Below are positions 24,522 to 32,833 of a stretch of 64,000 nt of DNA, in pieces (the stretch's first letter is position 1; each line of letters begins with the position of its first letter). Below the pieces are notes generated by a model. The model did no database searches. It was not told the origin of the DNA and saw nothing but the letters and a program-made list of their open reading frames with translations. This DNA is from Lutimaribacter_A marinistellae (GTDB lineage Bacteria > Pseudomonadota > Alphaproteobacteria > Rhodobacterales > Rhodobacteraceae). The DNA is taken from contig NZ_JBHRXI010000010.1 in assembly GCF_042648365.1 (NCBI RefSeq), positions 372,001 to 436,000 on the forward strand. Direction: 5' to 3'. Both the position numbers and the translations under genes were made by a program.

Positions 24522-26006
24522 TCAGTCCTCCTCTCCAACGACATCGGAACGGCTTGCCTCTCGTGGAGACAGCGCCTGAACGGTTTCCAACACCACACGC
24601 TCGGCCCCGGCGCGAAGTGCTGCCTCTTCAGCAGCGTCGCGCAGCGACTTGGCGGCGGAAATGCGGGTCAGAACGGGATGGGTCGCGACAATGCGATCGA
24701 GCTCCCGCTGAGCATCGGCGTCCCAAGGGAAATTGCGTCGCAATGGGGTCGGCGTGGCAGCCGAGCCATCCATCTCGGAGCCGAGAGGCAGGATATGGAA
24801 AAGCGCATCGAAGAGACCATTGCAGACCTCCTGCAACAGATAGGTCGCCCCCGCGTATCCCATGAATGGCGTACCGGTGGCCCGCCGGATCGCAGCGCCG
24901 GGGAAGCTTGCCGGGATAAAGGCCGGATTGGGTCCGTGCCCGGCTTGCATCTCGGCCAGATACATCTTTTCGTTGATCGACCCCATGACGGCCAGGGGTC
25001 GGGTGCGTGCGAGCAACGCCCGAACTTCCTCGTTATTGGTCTTCTTGCCGGCGCAACGCGCCACGGCGAAAGCACAGGGCAGGCCGAGATCACCTTCGAG
25101 GTAGTTTCGCACGCCGCGGCTATAGGTTTCATTCGCCACAATCCCGAAATTCGCTGTCGCAAAGAAGTCCTGCGTGACCGATCGCCAGAGATCCCAGACA
25201 GGTTTGAGTGTCGAGTGCTTTTCCCTCGTGATGAACGGCTCCGGATCGAGTCCGAGCAACTCGCCCAACTTGCGCAGAAAGAGTGTTGTGCTCTCAACCC
25301 CGATTGGCGCTTGCAGATATGGCTTGTCCAGAAGTTCGGCCAACCCGCGCCCGAACTCCCTGTACATGCAGATATTCACGTCGGCATTCACGAGGTCACG
25401 CATCTCAGCCAGGTGCGCGCCCAGCGGCATCACCATGTTGATCTCTGCGCCGATCCCTTCGACAAGGCGCCGGATCTCGTGCAAATCGCTGGCCATGTTG
25501 AACGTGCCATACATCGGGCCAAGGATGTTCACGCGCGGCTTCGCGCCCTCTTCGCGCTTCTTCTCCTTCGGCATGCGCCCTTTGGTCATGCCGAACTCGG
25601 TAAAGATCCAGGTCATCGCCCTGTCAGCGGCTTCCCACTGGTCTTCGTCAATGGTGCGCGGCAGGAAACGCTGGATGTTCGTTCCCTGGGGGGTGACGCC
25701 GCCGCCGATCATCTCGGCGATGGAGCCTGTTACCACAACTGCAGGCAGCGCCGGGTCTAGCGTTGCCCACGCCCGTTTCATCGCACCCTCGGTTCCGTCC
25801 CGGCCCAGTTCTTCCTCGCCCAGGCCGGTTACGACGATAGGCAATTCATGCGGCGGCAACGCGTCGGTGTAATGCAGAACACTCGTGACTGGCAGATTCT
25901 CACATCCCACCGGCCCATCGATCACGACCTGCAGGCCTTTGACGGCGCAGAAGGCATATACTGCCCCCCAGTAACCGCCTGCCCTGTCATGATCCTGGAT
26001 CAGCAT
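24522..26006 (-). CDS. bchZ: Chlorophyllide a reductase subunit BchZ
   Basis: Nitrogenase-like catalytic subunit that with BchY, fed by BchX, reduces ring B of chlorophyllide a to the bacteriochlorin. The 494-residue product starts MLIQDHDRAGGYWGAVY, carries a cluster cysteine at Cys35 (GPVGCENLPV) and has a C-terminal PCP_red-like segment (about 425-490). Its start overlaps the bchY stop by one base. Confidence 0.97.
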   Translation of the reverse strand: MLIQDHDRAGGYWGAVYAFCAVKGLQVVIDGPVGCENLPVTSVLHYTDALPPHELPIVVTGLGEEELGRDGTEGAMKRAWATLDPALPAVVVTGSIAEMIGGGVTPQGTNIQRFLPRTIDEDQWEAADRAMTWIFTEFGMTKGRMPKEKKREEGAKPRVNILGPMYGTFNMASDLHEIRRLVEGIGAEINMVMPLGAHLAEMRDLVNADVNICMYREFGRGLAELLDKPYLQAPIGVESTTLFLRKLGELLGLDPEPFITREKHSTLKPVWDLWRSVTQDFFATANFGIVANETYSRGVRNYLEGDLGLPCAFAVARCAGKKTNNEEVRALLARTRPLAVMGSINEKMYLAEMQAGHGPNPAFIPASFPGAAIRRATGTPFMGYAGATYLLQEVCNGLFDALFHILPLGSEMDGSAATPTPLRRNFPWDADAQRELDRIVATHPVLTRISAAKSLRDAAEEAALRAGAERVVLETVQALSPREASRSDVVGEED

Positions 26007-27532
26007 CAGATCATCTCCTGCGCCTTGGCGGCCCGGCGCTGCTTGTCGAGTTTCTTTTGGTTGAGGGCACGGAACTCTGGCCGCTCATTCGGTGCGCCCT
26101 CCCAGATCCCGGCGGTATCGCCCGCGCCAACCCCGTCGAAAAAGGCGCGCATCCGATCCATTCGCTCCTTGCCAGAGATCGCCGCGTTGACCACGTCGGC
26201 CAGCGAGCCGGCACCGGCAGGTCCCATCAGCGGTCGCGCCGAGATCAGGTTGGTAAAGTAGAGACTGGGAATCCCCATCGCTTTGGCCTTTTGCACGACA
26301 GGGGTTGTTCCGATGGCAAGGTCAGGTCTGATCCCTTCCATGGCAGCCAGATCGTCCTCGAGTGAGGCGCGAAATTGGACGCTGACACCGTGTGCACGCA
26401 ACCATTCGGCATCTTCCTCGGACCATGGGCTTTTTGCACATGCCGTTCCGACATATGGAACATCCGCACCGCTTTCGATCAGCAACCGCGCAACGAGCAA
26501 TTCACTGCCTTCGTAGCCGGACAGTGTGATGGTGCCCTTGACTTGCGCCGCTCCCAACGCCCCCTTGATCGCTGGCAGGAACGCGTTTTGTGCCGCAGCT
26601 GTTTTCGCCCCGGCAACTCCGAACGCCTCGCCAATCGCCGCCAGCCATGCCGCCGTTCCGTCGTGACCGACCGGCGCACTGCCCACAATTGGACGACCTG
26701 CAGCCTCGAATTCACGTACCGCCGCAGTATAGAACGGGTGAAGCGCAGCCACCGCACCGCAATCCAGCGCTGCGTACAATTCCCGCCATTCCCGGCATGG
26801 GACTACCGGCCCGGCGGCCAGTTCCATCGGTGCCAACATCTGACCGATCATCACCGGATCCGCCGGAAACATCTCACCCAACAGGGTGACAGTCGGCAGG
26901 TCCGACACACCGCTTGCAGGTGCAGCGACTGGGCCAGCCTCGACTTCGGTGCGCGCGTAATTCAACATCGCGCCAGCCAGCACATCCTTGGCCTCGGCAT
27001 GGGTCGGCACGCCAAAACCGGGAACGTCGATGCCTACGATGCGCACGCCGTTGATTTCGTCTGGCAGCAGGCGCAGCGGAACGCCGGAGGCGGTCGGTAC
27101 ACACAGGTTGGTGACAACCACCGCGTCGTATCGTTCGGGATCAGCCAGATCGTGAACGGCTTCGCGGATATCTTCGAAAAGCTTGCCGGTCACCAATGTC
27201 TCGGAGTTGAAAGGCACGTAGCCAACCGAGCGACGAGCACCGTAGAAATGGCTTACAAACGTCAGGCCATAGACACAGCAGGCCGAGCCGCTCAAAACCG
27301 TGGCGACCCGCTTCATGCGCAGCCCCACACGCAAAGAGCCGAAGGCCGGGCACATGCTTTGGGGTTTGTCGTGCGGGCCGACCGGATAATCCGCCCGCAA
27401 CCCGTCCAAAAGGTCGCCCGCGCCAGCTTTGCGTGCGGCGGCCTCCATCTCTTTTGGCGCCACACAAGTCATCGCGGTGTCTTGGCCGTCTTGGACAGGA
27501 GCGTCTGCCGGATATGCGTCACGCATCGTCAT
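26006..27532 (-). CDS. bchY: Chlorophyllide a reductase subunit BchY
   Basis: Partner of BchZ in the catalytic component of chlorophyllide a oxidoreductase. The product has 508 residues from the ATG at 27532, chosen because GGAGG lies six bases upstream; a second ATG two codons on is less well placed. Candidate cluster cysteines are Cys61 (SMCPAFGS), Cys85/86 (GSACCVYG) and Cys144 (TNLCVPTAS). The start lies 14 bp inside the bchX end. Confidence 0.97.
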   Translation of the reverse strand: MTMRDAYPADAPVQDGQDTAMTCVAPKEMEAAARKAGAGDLLDGLRADYPVGPHDKPQSMCPAFGSLRVGLRMKRVATVLSGSACCVYGLTFVSHFYGARRSVGYVPFNSETLVTGKLFEDIREAVHDLADPERYDAVVVTNLCVPTASGVPLRLLPDEINGVRIVGIDVPGFGVPTHAEAKDVLAGAMLNYARTEVEAGPVAAPASGVSDLPTVTLLGEMFPADPVMIGQMLAPMELAAGPVVPCREWRELYAALDCGAVAALHPFYTAAVREFEAAGRPIVGSAPVGHDGTAAWLAAIGEAFGVAGAKTAAAQNAFLPAIKGALGAAQVKGTITLSGYEGSELLVARLLIESGADVPYVGTACAKSPWSEEDAEWLRAHGVSVQFRASLEDDLAAMEGIRPDLAIGTTPVVQKAKAMGIPSLYFTNLISARPLMGPAGAGSLADVVNAAISGKERMDRMRAFFDGVGAGDTAGIWEGAPNERPEFRALNQKKLDKQRRAAKAQEMI

Positions 27533-28520
27533 AAATGACCTCCAGTGACGGTCTTGGCTCTGCGTTCTTGCCGCGCATGTCAGCATCGGTTGCCGGCTCA
27601 AGGACAAACCCGGCTCCGGTGTCCGAACCATCGAAGAGGGCCAACAGCCCGTCCTGTTCCAAGGGGGTTGGCCGCACCGGCGGAGCATCGCTTACCGCGT
27701 CCGACAGAGTTGCAAACAGCGAGCCCCATGGACTGCGGTCGGTGCCGACAATCTGATAGCTCGCTGATTTCTTGCGCAGGTCGTCATCCTGCGGGATCGA
27801 GGCCAGCACCGGAATACCGGCCGCTTCGGCAAAGGCCTGTGCCTCGCCTGAACCGTCATCCTTGTTTACCACCAGCCCTGCGACGCCGACATTTCCGCCC
27901 AGCTTGCGGAAATACTCCACCGCCGAGCAGACATTGTTGGCGACGTACAGCGATTGAAGGTCATTGGATCCGACGAGAATGACCTTCTGCGCCATATCCC
28001 TTGCAATCGGCAGACCGAAACCGCCGCAGACCACGTCGCCGAGAAAATCGAGTAGCACGTAGTCGAAGTCCCAGTCGTGAAAGCCCAGCTTCTCGAGAAG
28101 TTCGAAGCCGTGGATGATGCCACGTCCGCCGCAGCCGCGGCCGACTTCGGGTCCACCAAGCTCCATCGCGAAGACGCCGCCTCGCTTGAAGCAGACATCG
28201 CCAATCTGTACCTGCTCGCCCGCGAGCGTCTTGCGCGTCGATGTTTCGATGATGGTCGGGCAAGCTTTGCCACCGAAGAGGAGCGAAGTCGTGTCGGACT
28301 TCGGATCGCACCCGATCAGCAGAACACGTTTTCCCTGTTCAGCCATCATGTGGCTAAGGTTGGCCAGGGTGAAGCTTTTCCCGATTCCACCTTTGCCGTA
28401 GATTGCGATGATCTGTGTCTTCTTGGTTGGTTCCTCGGTCACGAGATCGGCGAGATCCTCATGTGCTTCGTCTCGCAGCCTTTGGTCGAACGCCTTGAGA
28501 TTGGGTACGTCGTCCTTCAT
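27519..28520 (-). CDS. bchX: Chlorophyllide a reductase iron protein BchX
   Basis: NifH-like ATPase that delivers electrons to BchYZ. The 333-residue product has a P-loop GKGGIGKS at 42-49 and cluster cysteines in GRGCGGRG and DVVCGGFG. It differs from BchL in a longer acidic N-terminus and an extended C-terminal tail. The ATG overlaps the bchC stop by 4 bp. Confidence 0.97.
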   Translation of the reverse strand: MKDDVPNLKAFDQRLRDEAHEDLADLVTEEPTKKTQIIAIYGKGGIGKSFTLANLSHMMAEQGKRVLLIGCDPKSDTTSLLFGGKACPTIIETSTRKTLAGEQVQIGDVCFKRGGVFAMELGGPEVGRGCGGRGIIHGFELLEKLGFHDWDFDYVLLDFLGDVVCGGFGLPIARDMAQKVILVGSNDLQSLYVANNVCSAVEYFRKLGGNVGVAGLVVNKDDGSGEAQAFAEAAGIPVLASIPQDDDLRKKSASYQIVGTDRSPWGSLFATLSDAVSDAPPVRPTPLEQDGLLALFDGSDTGAGFVLEPATDADMRGKNAEPRPSLEVIYDDA

Positions 28521-29458
28521 GCTGCGTCCTTCCAGTCCAATATCATTTTGAGGCAGGCCGGATCACCGAAAGCTTTGCGGTAAGCCTGCGGTGCTTGCGA
28601 AACCGGTTCGGTGTGGGTTACCAGACCTGAAAGCGAGAGCGCTCCGCTGTCGAGCAGGGCACTGACCGCCATCAGATCTTCCCGCGCCCATTCGGCGGCG
28701 ACGCGCAACCGCGCCTCGCGCAGAAAAGCCGGTGGAAAGGCAAAGCTGACGCCAGCAGGATAAAATCCGGCCAGAACCACCTCGCCACCTTTGGCGAGTC
28801 TGCCGATCAAATCGTTAAGGATTTCGGCATTTCCCGAGGCATCGTAGATCGCCTCGTAATCCCGGCGCGGGTCGTCTTCGGGCGCGATGACTGTATAGCC
28901 GTCGGCACCAGTGCGTCGCTGTGGCTGCGTTTCCCAAACTGTGGGCGCAGGCGCGCCTGCGGCAATGGTCAACCGGGCGAGCAAACGCCCCAGAACGCCA
29001 TGCCCCACGATCAGTTCCGGCACACGGTTTCGCAGCCCAGCCATGGCGTGGCGGGCGGTTGCGGCCAGTGCCAGCAAAGCGCCCTCCGCGCCCAGGCTTG
29101 CATCAATCCGGCTTGCCCTCTCGGCTTTCGTCACCAAATGACCGGCGGAACCGCCGAACAGGCCGAAAGCACCGTCAAAGCAATTGGCACCGGGAACAAA
29201 GACACGATCGCCCGGACGAAACCCTGTACCCGGCGCGGCCTCGACCACCTCTCCTGCGCTCTCGTAACCGGGTACCAGCGGATACCCCATGCCGGGAAAC
29301 GGTGGCATTTCGCCCGACCAGAACAGCTTCTCGGTGCCGGTTGAAATACCCGAATGCGAAACTTGGACAACCAGATCTCCCGCCTCCGGCGCCTTGAGCG
29401 CGAGAGTGTCCAGTGCCAGATCCTTCGGACCATGCAGGAGGACAGCGCGGGTTTCCAT
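28517..29458 (-). CDS. bchC: Bacteriochlorophyllide a dehydrogenase BchC
   Basis: Oxidises the 3-hydroxyethyl group of bacteriochlorophyllide to the 3-acetyl group. The 313-residue product is of the medium-chain dehydrogenase type: a GroES-like N-terminal half (SGISTGTEKLFWSG, GYPLVPGYESAGEV) and a Rossmann-like C-terminal half. First gene of the bchCXYZ-puf run, 55 bp from the nearer of two tandem PpsR sites. crtF, usually next upstream, is 17 kb away here. Confidence 0.95.
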   Translation of the reverse strand: METRAVLLHGPKDLALDTLALKAPEAGDLVVQVSHSGISTGTEKLFWSGEMPPFPGMGYPLVPGYESAGEVVEAAPGTGFRPGDRVFVPGANCFDGAFGLFGGSAGHLVTKAERASRIDASLGAEGALLALAATARHAMAGLRNRVPELIVGHGVLGRLLARLTIAAGAPAPTVWETQPQRRTGADGYTVIAPEDDPRRDYEAIYDASGNAEILNDLIGRLAKGGEVVLAGFYPAGVSFAFPPAFLREARLRVAAEWAREDLMAVSALLDSGALSLSGLVTHTEPVSQAPQAYRKAFGDPACLKMILDWKDAA

Positions 29459-29512
29459 GATCGCCTCCCTTCAACGACTCGCCCCGGTACTCCGGCACGA
29501 TTGCTTCGGTTT

Positions 29513-29530
29513 TGTCAGCGTAACAGAACA
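29513..29530 (-). promoter_or_regulatory. PpsR/CrtJ palindrome 1 of the bchC promoter
   Basis: Exact TGT-N12-ACA match (TGTCAGCGTAACAGAACA), 54 bp upstream of the bchC ATG. It is separated by exactly 8 bp from the second palindrome, the spacing known for cooperative binding at the Rhodobacter bchC promoter. Confidence 0.8.
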
Positions 29531-29538
29531 TCAACATG

Positions 29539-29556
29539 TGTCAATCTTGGTTTACA
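29539..29556 (-). promoter_or_regulatory. PpsR/CrtJ palindrome 2 of the bchC promoter
   Basis: Exact TGT-N12-ACA match; on the minus strand TGTAAACCAAGATTGACA, so a TTGACA hexamer faces bchC. With the 29513 site it forms the tandem pair. The remaining 134 bp up to the end of the lactonase gene (29557-29690) show no gene or clear terminator. Confidence 0.82.
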
Positions 29557-29690
29557 CATAAAGCTGCTGACAGACGGGCATGGAACCGTACCCAACCCGA
29601 TCCAAACACGAGCGGACCCCGAAGCAGGGCACCACGAAATACCTGACAATGCCTAGAAAGACGTTGGCCAAACTGCGACTCGATGTACGA

Positions 29691-30566
29691 TCAGAGAGAA
29701 TAGAATTCTGCAGCCGTTGTCCGGAAAACGTCCGCGTGCATCTCATTGGGGACGATGGCCAGATGCGCGTCCATGAGACGGGAATAGCTTGAATAGAGGC
29801 TGTCGACCGGGAAATTCGAACCGTACATGCATCGCCGGGCACCGAACTGATCCAGACAGACCTCGATGATCGGTTGGAAATCCTTCAAGTGCCAATCGTG
29901 CTGGAACATGCCAAGACCGGAAAGCTTGCAAGTCACTTGAGGAAGGTCAGAGAGCCTGCGCAGCTTTTCTGCCCAATCCTCCAAGCCAGCGGCGGACCGA
30001 TCATGCGGGCTGCCAGCGTGGCACAAGGCCACTTTGGTCTCCGGCGCACGGTCGAGAACCGCCGCGGTTTTGCCCATCAGCTCGGGTATGAGTTGAAGGT
30101 CGAACGACAAGCCCCGCCGTCCAGCTTCGCGCAGACCCTCGACGAAACGCGGATTATCCAGCAGGTCGTTTGTCCCTGTCACCGCATCCTCGCCCGGCTC
30201 GCGGCCAACGATCTGACGGACGCCGCGCACAGTTGGCAAGGCTTGAAAAGACTCCAAACGCGCGCTTAAATCTGGGGCAGTCAGGTCACAGAATACCACT
30301 TGCGCCATGGGCCAATCCGGGTGAGCGTCGGACACCGCCTGCACCCATTTGGCTTCGGCCAGTCCGTCTTCTGCTCCGACCTGGATATGCACCGAGGCTG
30401 CAACATCGCGCGCTTCGGCGTCACGACGGAACTCGGCGAAGAGGTAGTTGCGCTGGATGGGCTCCGGGTTGCCGAAAAACCGTGTCACGCCCTTGGCCAT
30501 CAGCCAAGGGTAATGGACGGCGCTCAGATCCCATAGGTGATGATGGGCATCGATCCAGCTGGTCAT
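29691..30566 (-). CDS. Amidohydrolase-family lactonase (COG3618 type)
   Basis: Cytoplasmic TIM-barrel hydrolase of the amidohydrolase-2 group that includes L-fuconolactonase and 2-pyrone-4,6-dicarboxylate lactonase. The 291-residue protein begins MTSWIDAHHHLWDL (metal-site histidines 8-10), has a barrel strand CHAGSPHDRS and ends its catalytic core with YGSNFPVDSLY (candidate catalytic Asp). A sugar-acid or similar lactone is the likely substrate, but this cannot be fixed. It follows the SnoaL-like gene with a 4-bp overlap, so both form one minus-strand operon opposite the ABC transporter genes. Confidence 0.82.
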   Translation of the reverse strand: MTSWIDAHHHLWDLSAVHYPWLMAKGVTRFFGNPEPIQRNYLFAEFRRDAEARDVAASVHIQVGAEDGLAEAKWVQAVSDAHPDWPMAQVVFCDLTAPDLSARLESFQALPTVRGVRQIVGREPGEDAVTGTNDLLDNPRFVEGLREAGRRGLSFDLQLIPELMGKTAAVLDRAPETKVALCHAGSPHDRSAAGLEDWAEKLRRLSDLPQVTCKLSGLGMFQHDWHLKDFQPIIEVCLDQFGARRCMYGSNFPVDSLYSSYSRLMDAHLAIVPNEMHADVFRTTAAEFYSL

Positions 30567-31567
30567 GTGCGCGGGACCTGCGCCATGCGGGCGAGCACAT
30601 CGACGCCCTGCTGGTTCCAGAAATGCAACAGGTCGATGAATATCCAGTTTTCCGCCAGCTTGTCGCCCTCGCGGCGGTAGATGTCGATGACCCGAAACTC
30701 ACCGGGCCTGCCTGTGGCGGGCATACCCATGAACCCACCACTGGGCGTGGCTGTAAAGTTCGGCCAGCCGAAAAAGCCACCGAACTGCCCCTCGGCCAAG
30801 CGGCAGATGTGCTTCGTCTTGGACCTGTCGTTGAATGACGCGCGAAACGGGCCGGAATGCTGCCTGGCGTATCTCTCGATAGTATAGGTCGCACCAATTC
30901 CCGCTGGCCCCCACCAGATCATGTCTTCGCACCAGGTTCTTCGCAACTCGTCTTCGAGGCTCAATCCGCTGTTCCATTGGCCCAAATCCGAGATCATCGC
31001 ATTGATCGCGGCGAGGGTTTTTTCCCCCTCCTCAGCGGCTTGCGGGTCATGCATGACGCCGTCATGCGTCATGGGTCCCGGCTGCACCAAGTGGGCGGCG
31101 GTTTGCGGCGGAAAGGGCTGCAGCCCCGCCTGCATCATCAGATGCGGAATGTCGAAGAACATCGCCGTTTCGGTGATGCGGCCCTTTTCAACCTTGTTGA
31201 ATTCGCAATAGCGCAGGAACGCCATTTTGCTCGTGGGAGGAATGCCCAGCCACGCAGCATCGAAGAGCCCCATAAGATGCCCCATGGACACCACCCAGAT
31301 CGACTGGAACCCGTCAATTTCATTGGCGCCGGCCATGAAGACGTCTTCTCGACGCTGCATGTGCCTCAGGGCTTTGCGCAGAGGAGTCCAGAAGGATTCA
31401 GCAACGGCCCGGGGACCTCGCTGTTCGTGAATCGGATGATAACCGCGCCATACGTGATTCGCGTCGTAGAACCGCTCCAGCACGCCCGTTACGTCATCAT
31501 CATCGCAACGTGCGAGATCGGCGTAAAACTCTCGGATGACTTGTTTTTCGGCTGCGAACCCACCCAT
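30563..31567 (-). CDS. Two-domain SnoaL/NTF2-like protein (paralogue 1)
   Basis: A 334-residue protein that appears to consist of two tandem SnoaL-like (polyketide cyclase/ketosteroid isomerase-type) cone folds. The C-terminal repeat reads FGWPNFTATPSGGFMGMPATG then ENWIFIDLLHFWNQQGVDVL, the family's usual last strand and helix. The ATG at 31567 is chosen because AGGAGA lies upstream; the earlier in-frame ATG at 31597 lies inside a repressor operator. Members catalyse cyclisation, isomerisation, hydration or decarboxylation of small ketones or acids; the reaction here is unknown. Divergent from the ABC importer genes, sharing their LacI-type operators. Confidence 0.8.
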   Translation of the reverse strand: MGGFAAEKQVIREFYADLARCDDDDVTGVLERFYDANHVWRGYHPIHEQRGPRAVAESFWTPLRKALRHMQRREDVFMAGANEIDGFQSIWVVSMGHLMGLFDAAWLGIPPTSKMAFLRYCEFNKVEKGRITETAMFFDIPHLMMQAGLQPFPPQTAAHLVQPGPMTHDGVMHDPQAAEEGEKTLAAINAMISDLGQWNSGLSLEDELRRTWCEDMIWWGPAGIGATYTIERYARQHSGPFRASFNDRSKTKHICRLAEGQFGGFFGWPNFTATPSGGFMGMPATGRPGEFRVIDIYRREGDKLAENWIFIDLLHFWNQQGVDVLARMAQVPRT

Positions 31568-31582
31568 CGGGAGCGTCTCCTT

Positions 31583-31596
31583 TGCATACGCTTGCA
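31583..31596. promoter_or_regulatory. LacI-family operator, left copy
   Basis: TGCATACGCTTGCA, whose reverse complement TGCAAGCGTATGCA fits the LacI/GalR-type consensus TGNAANCGNTNNCA. It lies just upstream of the SnoaL-like gene. An identical copy in opposite orientation is centred 55 bp away. The likely binder is the LacI-type regulator encoded at 40973-41992. Confidence 0.7.
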
Positions 31597-31637
31597 TTAT
31601 CTTCTTGCCAAATTGACGCGGGCAAGACTACCCTGTT

Positions 31638-31651
31638 TGCAAGCGTATGCA
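31638..31651. promoter_or_regulatory. LacI-family operator, right copy
   Basis: TGCAAGCGTATGCA, the same 14 bases as the left copy in inverted orientation (15 bases shared when the next A is included). It lies 33 bp before the start of the ABC transporter ATPase gene. The pair could allow looping or joint control of both divergent operons. Confidence 0.72.
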
Positions 31652-31683
31652 ACAATGCCGTTTCAGCCTTTCAGGGGGACCTC

Positions 31684-32736
31684 ATGGCAGAAATCCAACT
31701 CCGCAACGTGGGTAAGCGTTGGGGCTCGTTCGTCGGGGTCGATAACTTCGATCTGACCATCGCCGACAAGGAGTTTCTGGTTCTCCTGGGGCCGTCGGGC
31801 TGCGGTAAGACGACAACGATGCGGATGATCGCCGGCCTTGAAGACGCGACCGAAGGCGATATCCTGATCGACGGCAAGCGCGTCAACGACATGGAACCCA
31901 AGGACCGTGATGTCGCGATGGTGTTCCAGTCATACGCGCTTTACCCGAACATGAACGTGTACGAGAATATCCGCTTTCCGCTCAAGGTTCGCGGCATTGA
32001 TCCCAAGACCCACGACGAAAAGGTGCGCCGCGCCTCGGCCATGGTCGAACTGGATGATTTCCTGCACCGTAAACCGGCAGAGCTATCGGGAGGACAGCGC
32101 CAGCGGGTCGCGCTTGCCCGTGCCATCGTGCGCGAACCGAATGTCTTCCTCATGGACGAACCGCTGTCGAACCTGGACGCCAAGCTACGGGTCTCGACGC
32201 GCGCGCAGATCAAGAACCTGTCCCACGAACTCGCCGTCACGACGATTTACGTGACGCATGACCAGATCGAGGCGATGACGCTGGCCGATCGCGTCGTCGT
32301 GATGAAACAAGGCATCGTCCAACAGGTCGGCAGCCCGACCGAGATATACGACACGCCGGCCAACACGTTCGTCGCCAGTTTCATCGGCAATCCGGCCATG
32401 AACCTGGTGAGTGGTCGAATGGAAAACGGCTCCTTCGTTGCTGAAAACGTTCGTATCGAGGGGCTTACCGCCGCAGATGGACCGGTCACTCTGGGCTTCC
32501 GGGCCGAAGATGCCGGCCTTGGCGACGCAGGGCATCACGAGATCACTGCACCGATCTACACGCTGGAACTTCTCGGTGACGCGACGATGGTCACCGTGCG
32601 TATCGGTGGTGAGTTGATCGCCGTGCGTGCGCCCAAGGACTTCCGATCCGAGATTGGCGATACCGTATCGCTCTCGGTTCCCGCAGGCATTTGCCACCTG
32701 TTCGACGCCAGGACAGGCGAACGGCTTGGCGCCTGA
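31684..32736 (+). CDS. ABC transporter ATP-binding protein, CUT1 (MalK/UgpC) type
   Basis: Energises import through the permeases encoded downstream. The 350-residue product has Walker A GPSGCGKT (about 36-43), the Q-loop VFQSYALYPNM, the signature LSGGQRQR, Walker B VFLMDEP and the switch THDQIEAM, followed by a C-terminal TOBE-like regulatory domain (about 240-350). The ATG at 31684 has an AGGGGG site; the longer frame starts inside the operator region. CUT1 systems mostly import sugars, polyols and glycerol derivatives. Confidence 0.93.
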   Translation: MAEIQLRNVGKRWGSFVGVDNFDLTIADKEFLVLLGPSGCGKTTTMRMIAGLEDATEGDILIDGKRVNDMEPKDRDVAMVFQSYALYPNMNVYENIRFPLKVRGIDPKTHDEKVRRASAMVELDDFLHRKPAELSGGQRQRVALARAIVREPNVFLMDEPLSNLDAKLRVSTRAQIKNLSHELAVTTIYVTHDQIEAMTLADRVVVMKQGIVQQVGSPTEIYDTPANTFVASFIGNPAMNLVSGRMENGSFVAENVRIEGLTAADGPVTLGFRAEDAGLGDAGHHEITAPIYTLELLGDATMVTVRIGGELIAVRAPKDFRSEIGDTVSLSVPAGICHLFDARTGERLGA

Positions 32737-32833
32737 CGATCAAATTCGGCCCTGCGTTCCAAAGGTGGCGGGGCCAACAGACGGTGCGTGATTGCAAGGC
32801 GCACCCGACACTCAAGGAAACAGGGAGATAGAG

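Noticed and set aside
29580..29792. Short plus-strand frame before the lactonase gene, possible remnant of crtF or a small gene
   Set aside because: No ribosome site, no recognisable family, and it overlaps the lactonase end on the other strand.
31583..31651. The twin 14-mers as ends of a mobile element
   Set aside because: They enclose only 41 bp of promoter DNA, have LacI-type symmetry and lie between divergent genes, fitting operators far better.
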